57,616 nucleotides of DNA from Verrucomicrobiales bacterium (GTDB lineage: Bacteria > Verrucomicrobiota > Verrucomicrobiia > Verrucomicrobiales > V1-33), in NCBI GenBank assembly GCA_947460575.1, contig CANHIJ010000007.1:1-57616 (forward strand), written 5' to 3'. Under the pieces are notes generated by a model, which was not told the origin of the DNA, did no database searches, and saw only the letters and a program-made list of their open reading frames with translations. How positions within the stretch are numbered: position 1 is the stretch's first letter; each line of letters begins with the position of its first letter. A program made the position numbers and the translations under genes. Shown here piece after piece: positions 18,710-26,752 of this stretch.

Positions 18710-18882
18710 GAGTTGACTATCTTCATTCGCGAGCGCGAGGCACTGCGCGTTAGCCGTTCTATTCACGCGTTGAGTATTTTGGGGGGACGGAGCGCTAGCA
18801 CCCCTGCCGGGGTGCCAGCGCGGCCGCCTCCAAAACGTCCACGGGCCAGCGCTCGGCGCCCACCGAATACGCTACTCAACTC
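18710..18882. repeat. Inverted-repeat segment with central 30-bp palindrome
   Basis: Arms GAGTTGACTATC (18710-18721) and GCTACTCAACTC (18871-18882) are inverted copies with two or three mismatches. Between them is an imperfect 30-bp palindrome at 18792-18821 whose 18-bp core is identical to 45-62. A further copy of GTTGAGTA lies near 18769. It may be a second REP-type unit next to the composite one. Confidence 0.5.
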
Positions 18883-19164
18883 ACGATTTTAGGAGAAACG
18901 ACACAGCGGATGGGGACGGGGCGTCAATCGTTGGCGCGGCGGGATCGCTGGTGGGGCCGCCATTTGTGAGTTCACTGACATAGGGCTAAGCTGAAGCCAG
19001 GAGTTTCTAACTCGTTCCTGTGGGGCAGTTTACACGGTAGCTATTCAGGAGGTATAACCAGGGAGCCATGGGGAGGCTTCGGGCAGGGCCGGAAAATGCT
19101 TTTTGCCTGGGCGCGTCGGCGCGCGCCGCGGGCTCCTCCATGGGCGGAGAGCGGGGGCCGGGAA

Positions 19165-20916
19165 CTAATTTTGAGGGGGCGATGCCTCGGGCGCGGCTGG
19201 GGTCGGAGACGGTGTGGGTGGCGATGCGGGGGGCTCGGCGGGCGCAATTGGCGCGGCTGGCGCGGCTGGCGCGGCTGGCGCGGCTGGCGCGGCTGGCGAT
19301 GCGGCGGGCTCGGCTGGCGCGGCTGGCGCGGCTGGCGATGCGGCTGGCGATGCGGCTGGCGATGCGGCGGGCGATGCGGCGGGCGATGCGGCTGGCGATG
19401 CGGCGGGAGGTGCGGCGGGCGCCGGAGGCGGCGCGGGAGGCGCGGCGGGCTCGGCTTTAAGTTGGGGGAGGGATTGCTGCTGGAGGGCGGCGCCGCGCTG
19501 GCGGTGGCTTTGGGCTAGGACTGGGCTGCCCAATTTTTGGTAGGCTTCGGCGAGGACGAGGTGAGTGCCAGCGGAGGGGGCGCCTTTGAGGGCGGCCTCG
19601 AGCACGGGCACGGCTTCTTTGACTTGGTCCATGGCGAGGAGGACCTGGCCCTTGGTGTCGAGGAAGGTGGGGGAATTGGGGTAGTTTTCGAGGACGGCGT
19701 CGATGATGGGGAGGGCGGCGGCGGCGGTGCCGGGGGCGCGCTGGAGGGCGAGGATGCCGGCGTAGTTGTTGGCGATGATGGGGTTAGCGGGGAGGAGTTC
19801 CCAGGCTTTTTTGAACTCGTCGAGGGCCAATTGGGGGCGTTTTTGGTTGAGGCTGAAGATGGCGGAGATCAGCTGGTTGTGGGCGATGAGGCCGGAGGTT
19901 TCGAGGCGCTGGGAAACGCGCTGGCGGAAGCCGGGCTGGGAGTTCCAAGTTTCTAGGCCTTGGAGCAGTTCGAGGGTGAGTTCGAGGTTTTCCGGTTGTT
20001 GGCTGAGACCGGCGGCGAGGAGTTCGGTCCAGCGGTCGGGTTCGGGGGATTTTCCGGTCCGCAACGCGAGAGTGGCCTGGCGATAGCTGGCGGCTTGGAG
20101 TTGTTTGGCTGGGGGGGAGGTGCCAGCGGCGAGGGCGATTTCGATGGCTTTGGGGAAGTCGCCTTGGAGGAGGGCGGCCTGGGCCAGGGAGGAGGCGCGG
20201 CGGAGACGCTCTGCTGGGGAGGCGGGTTCGGCGGTGGCGGCGACTTGGGCGGCGATTTTGGCGGCGGCGGTTTTAGATTCCTCTTGGCGGCCGAGGTTTT
20301 GCATGGCCTGGGCGAGGAGGAGTTGGGTCGAGGGGGAGGGGGCGGAGATGGATTCCGCGGTGGCGAGGACTTGTTGCCAATCGCCTTCGGAGGCGAGGAT
20401 TTCGGTCAAGAGGGTTTTGGCGAGGTCGGTGTCGATGGTGCCTTGGCCTTTGGCGGGGTCAGCGCTGAGGGCGTGTTGGAGGCAGATTTTGACATCGGCT
20501 TGGGGGGCGCCTGGGGTCTTGGTGGCCTGGATGAGCTGGGCGCGCCGGAGGTGGGCGGGGCCGTAGACGACGGAGTCGCCGGGGGCGAGTTGGTTGAGAA
20601 GATCGACGGCGGGTTGGATTTGGTTGAGGGCGAGTAAAACTTCGAAGAGCTTCATGCGCGGCTCGCGGGCGGCGGGATCTTCCTCGATTTGGCGGCGCAG
20701 CCAGAGGGCGGTGTCCCTGGTTTTTCCGGCGGCGGCGGAGACTTCGGCGCGCTTTTGGAAAAATGCGGGGCCGGGGTGAAGGCGGCGGGTGACGGCGGCG
20801 GCGGAGATGGCGCCGGTGAGGGCCAAGGCGGCGACCGCGGGGAAGGCGAGTCGGGGCACGTGGCGGAGGGAAAAGGGCTGCGCCAGATCGACATGTTTAG
20901 CGGTGTTGTAGCTCAT
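19165..20916 (-). CDS. TPR-repeat protein with Ala/Pro low-complexity tail
   Basis: A 583-residue protein with one N-terminal membrane anchor (about residues 24-45, LAFPAVAALALTGAISAAAV) and a large outer domain of TPR-like helical pairs, for example near 80-115 and across about 330-470 (FKKAWELLPANPIIANNYAG; YPNSPTFLDTKGQVLLAMDQ). The last roughly 95 residues are Pro-Ala-Ser-Glu repeats encoded by short-period repetitive DNA. The gene starts only 6 bp after the exosortase stop, so the two form an operon. TPR proteins often accompany exosortase and EPS systems, where they scaffold export; that role is inferred here. The repetitive tail may vary in length between strains. Confidence 0.85.
   Translation of the reverse strand: MSYNTAKHVDLAQPFSLRHVPRLAFPAVAALALTGAISAAAVTRRLHPGPAFFQKRAEVSAAAGKTRDTALWLRRQIEEDPAAREPRMKLFEVLLALNQIQPAVDLLNQLAPGDSVVYGPAHLRRAQLIQATKTPGAPQADVKICLQHALSADPAKGQGTIDTDLAKTLLTEILASEGDWQQVLATAESISAPSPSTQLLLAQAMQNLGRQEESKTAAAKIAAQVAATAEPASPAERLRRASSLAQAALLQGDFPKAIEIALAAGTSPPAKQLQAASYRQATLALRTGKSPEPDRWTELLAAGLSQQPENLELTLELLQGLETWNSQPGFRQRVSQRLETSGLIAHNQLISAIFSLNQKRPQLALDEFKKAWELLPANPIIANNYAGILALQRAPGTAAAALPIIDAVLENYPNSPTFLDTKGQVLLAMDQVKEAVPVLEAALKGAPSAGTHLVLAEAYQKLGSPVLAQSHRQRGAALQQQSLPQLKAEPAAPPAPPPAPAAPPAASPAASPAASPAASPAASPAASPAAPAAPAEPAASPAAPAAPAAPAAPAAPIAPAEPPASPPTPSPTPAAPEASPPQN
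19245..19450. repeat. Short-period GC repeats encoding the Ala/Pro tail
   Basis: On the + strand the stretch is built from 9-bp GCGGCTGGC units and alternating GCGGCTGGCGAT / GCGGCGGGCGAT units. Translated on the - strand these give runs of P-A-A and S-P-A-A in the C-terminus of the TPR protein. Repeat number could change by slippage without breaking the frame, because the units are multiples of three. Confidence 0.85.
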
Positions 20917-20922
20917 GGAAGA

Positions 20923-22623
20923 TCAAGGGGCAGGAGTTAGGACCAATTGTGCGGCCAGCGAGGCGCGGGCGGCGGTGAGCAATTCGGCGGCCTGTTGGCC
21001 TTCGTAGGAATTGAGGCGGGGGGCGCCGGGCATGACGACTTGGACTTGGCAGAAGGGCCCGGCGCCGTCGAGGCCTTCCTTTTGGATGTCGCCGCCGCGG
21101 AGTCGGGCGACCAGGATATCCCAGCGGGCGCGGAGGCGGGCCTTGCGGTTGGCGGGTCCACCGACGAAGCGCTTGCCGGGCAGGTCGTAGTTGTCATAGC
21201 AGACGAGCATGGGCGGGCGGTTGGCTTCCTTGGAGAGGAGTTCGAGATAGGAGAAGGGGGAACTGGACTTGAGGCCGGTGGACCCCTCGCGCTGGACGGC
21301 CCAGTCGCGGCTGATGTAGCAGTAGCGGAGCGGGTGTTGGTGGTCGTAGGGGAGGTCGGCGGCGATCATGGCCTTGAGGCCGCCTTTGCGGAAGGTCCAG
21401 AGGTGCTGCTGCAGGGAAATTTGTTCAATGAGGCTGACTTCGCTGCCGTTGGCATCTTTTTGCCAGCCGGCGAGCTCGGCCGGGAGATCGACCGCGGCCA
21501 GGGAGGGAAGCCTCGAGGTGTCGACCTTTACCGCGGGGTCTTCATGGAGACGGAAAACGATTAGATCTGTGAGGGAGCCCAGGGCAATGACCACAATAAC
21601 CAGGCCGAGGGGTTTGGATAACCTGTCGAGGAGGCGATGGAAAGCGGCGGAGGGCTGCAATTCCGCGCCGTCGATTTGGCTGGGTGGCGCGGGATAGATT
21701 TCCAAAAAGCTGCGCTTGGGTTTATGGGGGTTAACGGGCCGCCGCCAGGGGAATTGGAGTCGCCCCAGGGTTTCTAGGCCAGCGCGCAGACTGGGCAGGA
21801 GGGAGAGGGCCAAGAGGTAGACGGCGAGGCCGGTCAATTCATGCTTCCAACCCTTGGTTAGGTCGATGTTGGAGGCGTAGAGCCCGGCGATAGCGAAGAT
21901 GCGCAGGCAATTGCCCAGGACCAGAAAAACGGCGCAGCTGCTGAGGGCGGCGATGGAGGCCCAGAAGCCCTGGCGATACCAGTTGAGGTAGATTTGGGCG
22001 GCGATCAAGCCGGTGAGCAACGACTGCATGCCGCTGCAGGCCTCCTCGACCAAAATGGCGCCCTGGCTGGTCTCCAGGATGACCCCCTGGCGCACGTGGG
22101 GTACCCGGGATAAATCCAAGGCCCAGGAGGCCATCTCGGTGGCCAGGCGCTGGAGCACCAACAAGAGGTTTCCCTGCAGGAAGGGAACGGGAAGGCAGAT
22201 CAGGCCGATCAAGAGGGCGGCCCCGCCGATGCGGGACCAGGGCAGCACCCGGGCCAGCCAGGTGATTCCAAAAAGGCCGAGCCCGATCATTTGGAGGGCG
22301 GGCGAGCCTGCGAGGGCCCCGAGGAGAAAGACCAGGCCGGATAGCACTCCGAGGGCCAGCACTGCGGTGGGGGAATTTTCCGTGGGGCCGACAAAGGCGG
22401 GGATGTCGCGCGCCAGGACCACGAGGAGGCCGACCATGCCCAGGGCAAAGCCGACTTCCAGGGAGCCAAAGGAGGCGAGTTGGTAAATGAGGAGGCCCAG
22501 GGCGGCGGCAAAGAGCAAGGCCATGAGCCAGGCTATGGGGCCGCCCTTTTTCTTTTGGTCTTTCCGATTGTAGTTGAGGACTACGTTAGGATTTGGTGCC
22601 GGTGGGGCGGGGGAATTGGACAT
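20923..22623 (-). CDS. Exosortase fused to an EpsI-like domain
   Basis: Exosortases are inner-membrane cysteine transpeptidases that cleave C-terminal PEP-CTERM-like sorting signals. The 566-residue product has about eight transmembrane helices in residues 30-290 and all three catalytic residues: C196 in VEEACSGMQSLL, R241 in GNCLRIFAIAG and H261 in KHELTGLAVYLL. After a further hydrophobic segment (about 335-355), residues 365-566 resemble the periplasmic EpsI/DUF3485 partner (DLPAELAGWQ; RYCYISRDWAVQ). It is the first gene of an exosortase-TPR operon; the upstream gap (22624-22800) is the most A+T-rich nearby and probably holds the promoter. No substrate with a clear sorting tail is in the window, so targets must be elsewhere. 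Which exosortase subtype it is cannot be settled by eye. Confidence 0.93.
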   Translation of the reverse strand: MSNSPAPPAPNPNVVLNYNRKDQKKKGGPIAWLMALLFAAALGLLIYQLASFGSLEVGFALGMVGLLVVLARDIPAFVGPTENSPTAVLALGVLSGLVFLLGALAGSPALQMIGLGLFGITWLARVLPWSRIGGAALLIGLICLPVPFLQGNLLLVLQRLATEMASWALDLSRVPHVRQGVILETSQGAILVEEACSGMQSLLTGLIAAQIYLNWYRQGFWASIAALSSCAVFLVLGNCLRIFAIAGLYASNIDLTKGWKHELTGLAVYLLALSLLPSLRAGLETLGRLQFPWRRPVNPHKPKRSFLEIYPAPPSQIDGAELQPSAAFHRLLDRLSKPLGLVIVVIALGSLTDLIVFRLHEDPAVKVDTSRLPSLAAVDLPAELAGWQKDANGSEVSLIEQISLQQHLWTFRKGGLKAMIAADLPYDHQHPLRYCYISRDWAVQREGSTGLKSSSPFSYLELLSKEANRPPMLVCYDNYDLPGKRFVGGPANRKARLRARWDILVARLRGGDIQKEGLDGAGPFCQVQVVMPGAPRLNSYEGQQAAELLTAARASLAAQLVLTPAP

Positions 22624-22800
22624 GGCGGAAGCGAGCGGTGAGCTAGAGGGGGGCTGAGAGCGTGCTAATAAACGAGAAAATCCATTTAGCCAGCTGCAGA
22701 ATTACATAATTAGAGCAAAAATGAAGCCAAAACGGCGGAGGGGATGGCGGTTCGGCGCGGCCCGCCTGGGCCCATCGAGGGCGGCGCGGGGGTGGGGGAA

Positions 22801-24696
22801 TTAGGCGGCGGCTTGGGCTTGGAGTTGGTTGAGTTGTTCCCAGCGGAGGTAGAGTTGTTCGATTTGTAGGCGCTGGCGCTCCATGGCGGCGGCGGTTTCG
22901 GGGACCTGGGAGGCGGCGTGGAGGTGGAAGGCGGGGTCGTTGAGTTGGGCTTCGAGGGCGGCGAGGGATTCCTCGGCGGCGAGGATGGTGGCTTCCATGC
23001 TTTCGAGTTCGCGTTCTTCCTTCCAGGTGAGTTTGCGGGCTTTTTCCTTGGGTGGGGCCGAGGCTTGGGCTGGGGTGGGGCTGGGGGAGCGGGCGGCGGA
23101 GCGCTGGGCCTGGAGGCGTTCCTTATTTTTTTCGAGGTAGTAGCTGTAGTTGCCTTCGTTGACGTGGACGTGGCCGTCGCCTTCGAAGGCGATGATGCGG
23201 TCGCAGACGCGGTCGAGGAAGTAGCGGTCGTGGCTGACGAGGAGGACGCAGCCGGGGAAGTCGAGGAGGGCTTCTTCGAGGACGCGGAGGGTTTGGAGGT
23301 CGAGGTCGTTAGTGGGTTCGTCGAGGACGAGGACGTTGCCGCCGCGGCAGAGGATTTTGGCGAGGAGGAGGCGGCTGCGTTCGCCGCCGCTCATGACGCT
23401 GATTTGTTGGCTGACGCGGTCGTCGCTGAAGAGGAAACGCTTGAGGTAGGTGCGGACGTGGAGTTTTTCGCCGCCCCAGGTGATGTAGTCGGTGTTGCCG
23501 CCGATTTCTTCGAGGGGGGATTTGGAGGTGTCGAGGGTGAGGCGTTGTTGGTCGACGTAGTTGAAGACGGTTTTTTTGCCGACGGTGACCTTGCCGGCGG
23601 CGGGCTCCTGTTGGCCCATGAGCATGCGCAGGAGGGTGGTTTTGCCCATGCCGTTGCGGCCGACGATGCCGGTGCAGCTGCCGGGGGTGAGGCTGAGCTC
23701 GAGGTTTTGGAAGAGGGAGCGGGAGGGGATGCGGGCGGCGATGGCGAGGGCGTCCACGATGATATTGCTCATGGGCGGGGGCGGGGGGATGAGGAGGGAC
23801 ATTTCCTCATCTTGCTCGGGGGCGGCCTGGTTGGCGATTTCGTGATAGGAATTGAGGCGGCTTTGGCTTTTGGTGGTGCGGGCTTTGACGCCGGCGCGGA
23901 CCCATTCGATTTCGCGGCGGAGGAAGGTTTGGCGGCGGTCTTCGCGGGCTTGGTCGTTGTTGCGGCGTTCGGCGCGGGCGGAGAGGTAGGTGCTGTAGTT
24001 GCCTTCGTGGACCCAGATTTTTCCGGCGTCGAGTTCGGCGATGCGGGTGGCGATGCGGTCGAGGAAGTAGCGGTCGTGGGTGACGAAGAGGCAGGCGTGG
24101 GTGGCGGAGGTGAGATATTCTTCGAGCCAGCGGATGGATTCGGAGTCGAGGTGGTTGGTGGGTTCGTCGAGGAGGAGGAGGTCGGGCTGGGAGATGAGGG
24201 CGCGGGCGAGGGCGACGCGGCGTTTTTCGCCGCCGGAGAGTTGGGCGACGGGTTTGTCGGCGGGGGGGCAGGCGAGTTCGGTGAGGGCGGTGCGGACGCG
24301 GGAGTCGAGGTCCCAGCCGCCGAGGTGGTCGATGCGGGAGAGGATGTCGGATTCGCTGTAGCCCAGGGCGCCTGGGGTGCCATTTTCGTAGGCTTCGATG
24401 AGGTTGACGACGTGGCGGGCGCCTTCGCGGACGTTGGCTTCGACGGTGAGGGATTCGTCGAGGGCGAAGTCTTGGGGGAGGTAGCCGGTGATGAGTTGTT
24501 GGCGGCGGGAGACGATGCCGGAGTCGGCTTTTTCGACGCCGGCGAGGATGCGCAGGAGGCTACTTTTGCCGCAGCCGTTGCGGCCGACGAATCCGACTTT
24601 TTCGCCTTCGCCAACGGCCATGGTGGCGCCATCGAGGACATTGTGGCGGCCGAAGCTGAGGGTGAGGTCTTTGACGGAGAGGACGGCGGGAGGCAT
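22801..24696 (-). CDS. ABC-F family ATPase (Uup-like)
   Basis: A 631-residue soluble protein with two ABC ATPase domains and no membrane segments, the ABC-F layout of ribosome-associated translation factors. Domain 1 has Walker A GRNGCGKSS, signature LSGGEKRRVALARAL and Walker B LLLDEPTNHLD. Domain 2 has GRNGMGKTT, MSGGERSRLLLAK and VLVLDEPTNDLD. A charged linker lies between the two ATPase domains, and a C-terminal coiled coil (about 560-631; KLTWKEERELESMEATILAA) is like that of Uup. Both active sites look intact. It is transcribed with a small HTH-like gene ending 33 bp upstream. A ribosome- or DNA-structure-related role is inferred from family knowledge. Confidence 0.93.
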   Translation of the reverse strand: MPPAVLSVKDLTLSFGRHNVLDGATMAVGEGEKVGFVGRNGCGKSSLLRILAGVEKADSGIVSRRQQLITGYLPQDFALDESLTVEANVREGARHVVNLIEAYENGTPGALGYSESDILSRIDHLGGWDLDSRVRTALTELACPPADKPVAQLSGGEKRRVALARALISQPDLLLLDEPTNHLDSESIRWLEEYLTSATHACLFVTHDRYFLDRIATRIAELDAGKIWVHEGNYSTYLSARAERRNNDQAREDRRQTFLRREIEWVRAGVKARTTKSQSRLNSYHEIANQAAPEQDEEMSLLIPPPPPMSNIIVDALAIAARIPSRSLFQNLELSLTPGSCTGIVGRNGMGKTTLLRMLMGQQEPAAGKVTVGKKTVFNYVDQQRLTLDTSKSPLEEIGGNTDYITWGGEKLHVRTYLKRFLFSDDRVSQQISVMSGGERSRLLLAKILCRGGNVLVLDEPTNDLDLQTLRVLEEALLDFPGCVLLVSHDRYFLDRVCDRIIAFEGDGHVHVNEGNYSYYLEKNKERLQAQRSAARSPSPTPAQASAPPKEKARKLTWKEERELESMEATILAAEESLAALEAQLNDPAFHLHAASQVPETAAAMERQRLQIEQLYLRWEQLNQLQAQAAA

Positions 24697-24729
24697 GAGA
24701 GGGGTGGGGGGCGGGGAGCGGGGCGGAGA

Positions 24730-25005
24730 TTAGCGGCCGATGTAATTGAAGGCTTGGTCGTGTTTGACGGGGTCGAGTTCGAGGAGTTTGCCGGCGGCAT
24801 TGACGGCGGCGAGGACTTTCTTTTGGGCGCGGGCGGTGAGTTGGCGGCCTTTGCGGGCTTTTTGGACGACCTTGTGGGTGAGCCCGTTGGGGCCGGCGGC
24901 GGCGACGATGTGGTGGTTGTTGAGGCCGCGGCTTTCAAGGAGGGCGTCGAGGGGCTGGGGGCCCAGGGACATGGCGAGGGCGGCGGCTGGGGGGGTGTCG
25001 GTCAT
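24730..25005 (-). CDS. Small HTH-like protein
   Basis: A 91-residue basic protein, family not recognised by name. Residues about 19-75 read like a lambda-repressor-type helix-turn-helix: LDALLESRGLNNHHIVAAA, then LTHKVVQKARKGRQLTARA, then QKKVLAAVNAAG. The gap of 42 bp to gpsA upstream and 33 bp to the ABC-F gene downstream suggests an operon. An internal ATG gives MSLGPQPLDALL and is an equally good start. It may bind DNA or RNA; no target can be inferred. Confidence 0.7.
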   Translation of the reverse strand: MTDTPPAAALAMSLGPQPLDALLESRGLNNHHIVAAAGPNGLTHKVVQKARKGRQLTARAQKKVLAAVNAAGKLLELDPVKHDQAFNYIGR

Positions 25006-25047
25006 GGGGAGGGAGGAGTAGGGTAAGTGAGGTGAGGGGGGGGCGGG

Positions 25048-26046
25048 TTATTCGTCTTCGGCGCGGGGGTCGCGGGAGAGGAGTTCGGTGAGGGCGGCGG
25101 CGCAGGGTTTGCCTTCGTAGAGGATGGCGAACATTTGGTCGATGATGGGGGTGCGGAGCTGGAAGCGGCGGGCGGCGGCGTGGATGCTGCGGGTATTGGC
25201 GACGCCTTCGGCGACCATGTTGAGGGATTCGGTGATCCAGGGGAGGGAGCGGCCTTCGCCGAGGAGGCGGCCGACGCGGTTGTTGCGGCTGTGCTGGCTG
25301 TAGCAGGTGACGATGAGGTCGCCGACGCCGCTGAGGCCTTGGAAGGTTTGGGGGCGGCCGCCAGCGGCCATGCCGAGGCGGGTCATTTCGGCGAGGCCGC
25401 GGGTGACGAGGGCGGCGCGGGCATTGTCGCCGAGGCCGAGGCCGGCGCAGATGCCGCTGGCGATGGCGAAGACGTTTTTGACGGCGCCGCCCCATTCGAT
25501 GCCGGTGACGTCGGTGCTGCGGTAGGTGCGGAACCAGGGGAGGGTGAAGAAATCTTGGAGGCGAAGGCTGACGGCGGGGTCGAGGCTGCCGATGACGGCG
25601 GCGGCAGCGAGTTGGCGGGCGACTTCTTCGGCGTGGTTGGGGCCGGAGAGGACGGCGAGGGGTTGGTGGGGGAAGATTTCGCGAAGGACGCCGGACATGG
25701 TGAGGCCGGTGTCGAGTTCGATGCCTTTGATGCAGCAGAGGAGGGGGGCGTCGGGGCGGAGGGCGCCGCTGGCTTTGAGGTTGAGGGCGGTCTGGCGGAG
25801 GGCGGTGGAGGGGACGACGGCGAGGACGAGGTCGGCGTCGGCGAGGTCGGCGAATTGAGCGGTGGCGCGGAGGTGAGGGGGGAGGGGGATGCCGGGGAGG
25901 TAGCGGCGGTTTTCGCGGGACTGGTTGAGGAGGTCGGCGGCGGCGGGGTCGCGGCCCCAGAGGGTGACGCGGGGGGCTTTTTGGGCGGTGAGGAGGGCGA
26001 GGGCGGTGCCCCAGCTGCCGCTGCCGAGAATGGCGGGGTGTTTCAT
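25048..26046 (-). CDS. gpsA: NAD(P)-dependent glycerol-3-phosphate dehydrogenase
   Basis: GpsA reduces dihydroxyacetone phosphate to sn-glycerol 3-phosphate, the backbone for phospholipids. The 332-residue product opens with the Rossmann motif ILGSGSWGTALA and contains VVPSTALR, the CCIKGIE block, VLSGPNHAEEVA and the catalytic Lys region IEWGGAVKNVFAIASGICAG. GLSGVGDLIVTC and NNRVGRLLGEG are family blocks. The ATG at 26046 overlaps the plsY stop by 4 bp (ATGA), so the two are translationally coupled. The pairing with plsY, which uses the product, makes a phospholipid-precursor operon. Confidence 0.97.
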   Translation of the reverse strand: MKHPAILGSGSWGTALALLTAQKAPRVTLWGRDPAAADLLNQSRENRRYLPGIPLPPHLRATAQFADLADADLVLAVVPSTALRQTALNLKASGALRPDAPLLCCIKGIELDTGLTMSGVLREIFPHQPLAVLSGPNHAEEVARQLAAAAVIGSLDPAVSLRLQDFFTLPWFRTYRSTDVTGIEWGGAVKNVFAIASGICAGLGLGDNARAALVTRGLAEMTRLGMAAGGRPQTFQGLSGVGDLIVTCYSQHSRNNRVGRLLGEGRSLPWITESLNMVAEGVANTRSIHAAARRFQLRTPIIDQMFAILYEGKPCAAALTELLSRDPRAEDE

Positions 26047-26687
26047 GTGGGGGAGCGGAAGCGGTTTTCGGTGCCTTGGCGGAGGCGTTGGATATTGGAG
26101 CGGTGGCGCCAAACGGCGAGGCCGCCGATGGCGGTGGCGAAGGCGAGGAGGGGGAGGGAGGGTTCGCGGGGGGGGGAGGAGAGGGCGCGCTGGAGGAGGA
26201 CGGTGATGGGAAGAGAGAGGCCGGCCGCGATGGAGGCGACGGCGACGTAGCGGGTGGAGTAGAAGGCGAGGAGCCAGACGAGGATGGCGGCGGCGAGGGC
26301 GAGGGGGAGGATGGCGAGAAGGGCGCCGGCGGAGGTGGCGATGCCTTTGCCGCCTTTGAAGCCGAGCCAGAAGGTGAAATTGTGGCCGAGGACGGTGCCG
26401 AGGGCGGCGAGGAGGAGGGGCCAGGTGGGGTCTAAGGCGGCGTGGCGGCAATAGAGGCGGGCGGCGAGGACGGGGAGGAGGCCTTTGAGGACGTCGAGGG
26501 CGAAGACGGGGAGGCCGATGCGTTTGCCGAGGACGCGGATGACGTTGGTGGCGCCGATGTTGCCGCTTCCGTGGAGGCGGATGTCGATGCCTTTTGATTT
26601 GGCGATAAGGTATCCGAAGGGGGTAGCCCCGGCCAGGTAGGCGAGGAGGAGGGTGAGGGCTAGGGCGGCGAAACCAGGCGAGGGCAT
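26043..26687 (-). CDS. plsY: Glycerol-3-phosphate acyltransferase PlsY
   Basis: PlsY acylates glycerol 3-phosphate at sn-1 using acyl-phosphate in the inner membrane. The 214-residue protein has about six hydrophobic segments and the family's three conserved cytosolic loops: SGNIGATNVIRVLGK, GHNFTFWLGFKGGKGIATSAG and, near the C-terminus, WRHRSNIQRLRQGTENRF. The end overlaps the gpsA start by 4 bp, so substrate-producing and substrate-using enzymes are made together. Confidence 0.97.
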   Translation of the reverse strand: MPSPGFAALALTLLLAYLAGATPFGYLIAKSKGIDIRLHGSGNIGATNVIRVLGKRIGLPVFALDVLKGLLPVLAARLYCRHAALDPTWPLLLAALGTVLGHNFTFWLGFKGGKGIATSAGALLAILPLALAAAILVWLLAFYSTRYVAVASIAAGLSLPITVLLQRALSSPPREPSLPLLAFATAIGGLAVWRHRSNIQRLRQGTENRFRSPT

Positions 26688-26752
26688 AGGGGGATAGGAT
26701 CCCGACAGGAGGGACGCGGTGTCAATGGCAAGGAGGAAGCCTGAGGGGCGGG

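Larger units (their letters stand above)
18413..19164. other. Gene-free region of nested inverted repeats
   Basis: No credible gene lies in these 752 bp between the cystatin-like gene and the convergent TPR gene. The content is layered palindromes, listed separately (18454-18658, 18710-18882). The open frames crossing it are GC-rich, have no family resemblance and follow the palindromic sequence. It looks like an old non-autonomous repeat element or a cluster of REP-like sequences. Confidence 0.7.

Noticed and set aside
22918..25026. 702-codon + strand frame across the ABC-F and small HTH genes
   Set aside because: Same strand-skew shadow; the ABC-F Walker motifs are on the - strand.
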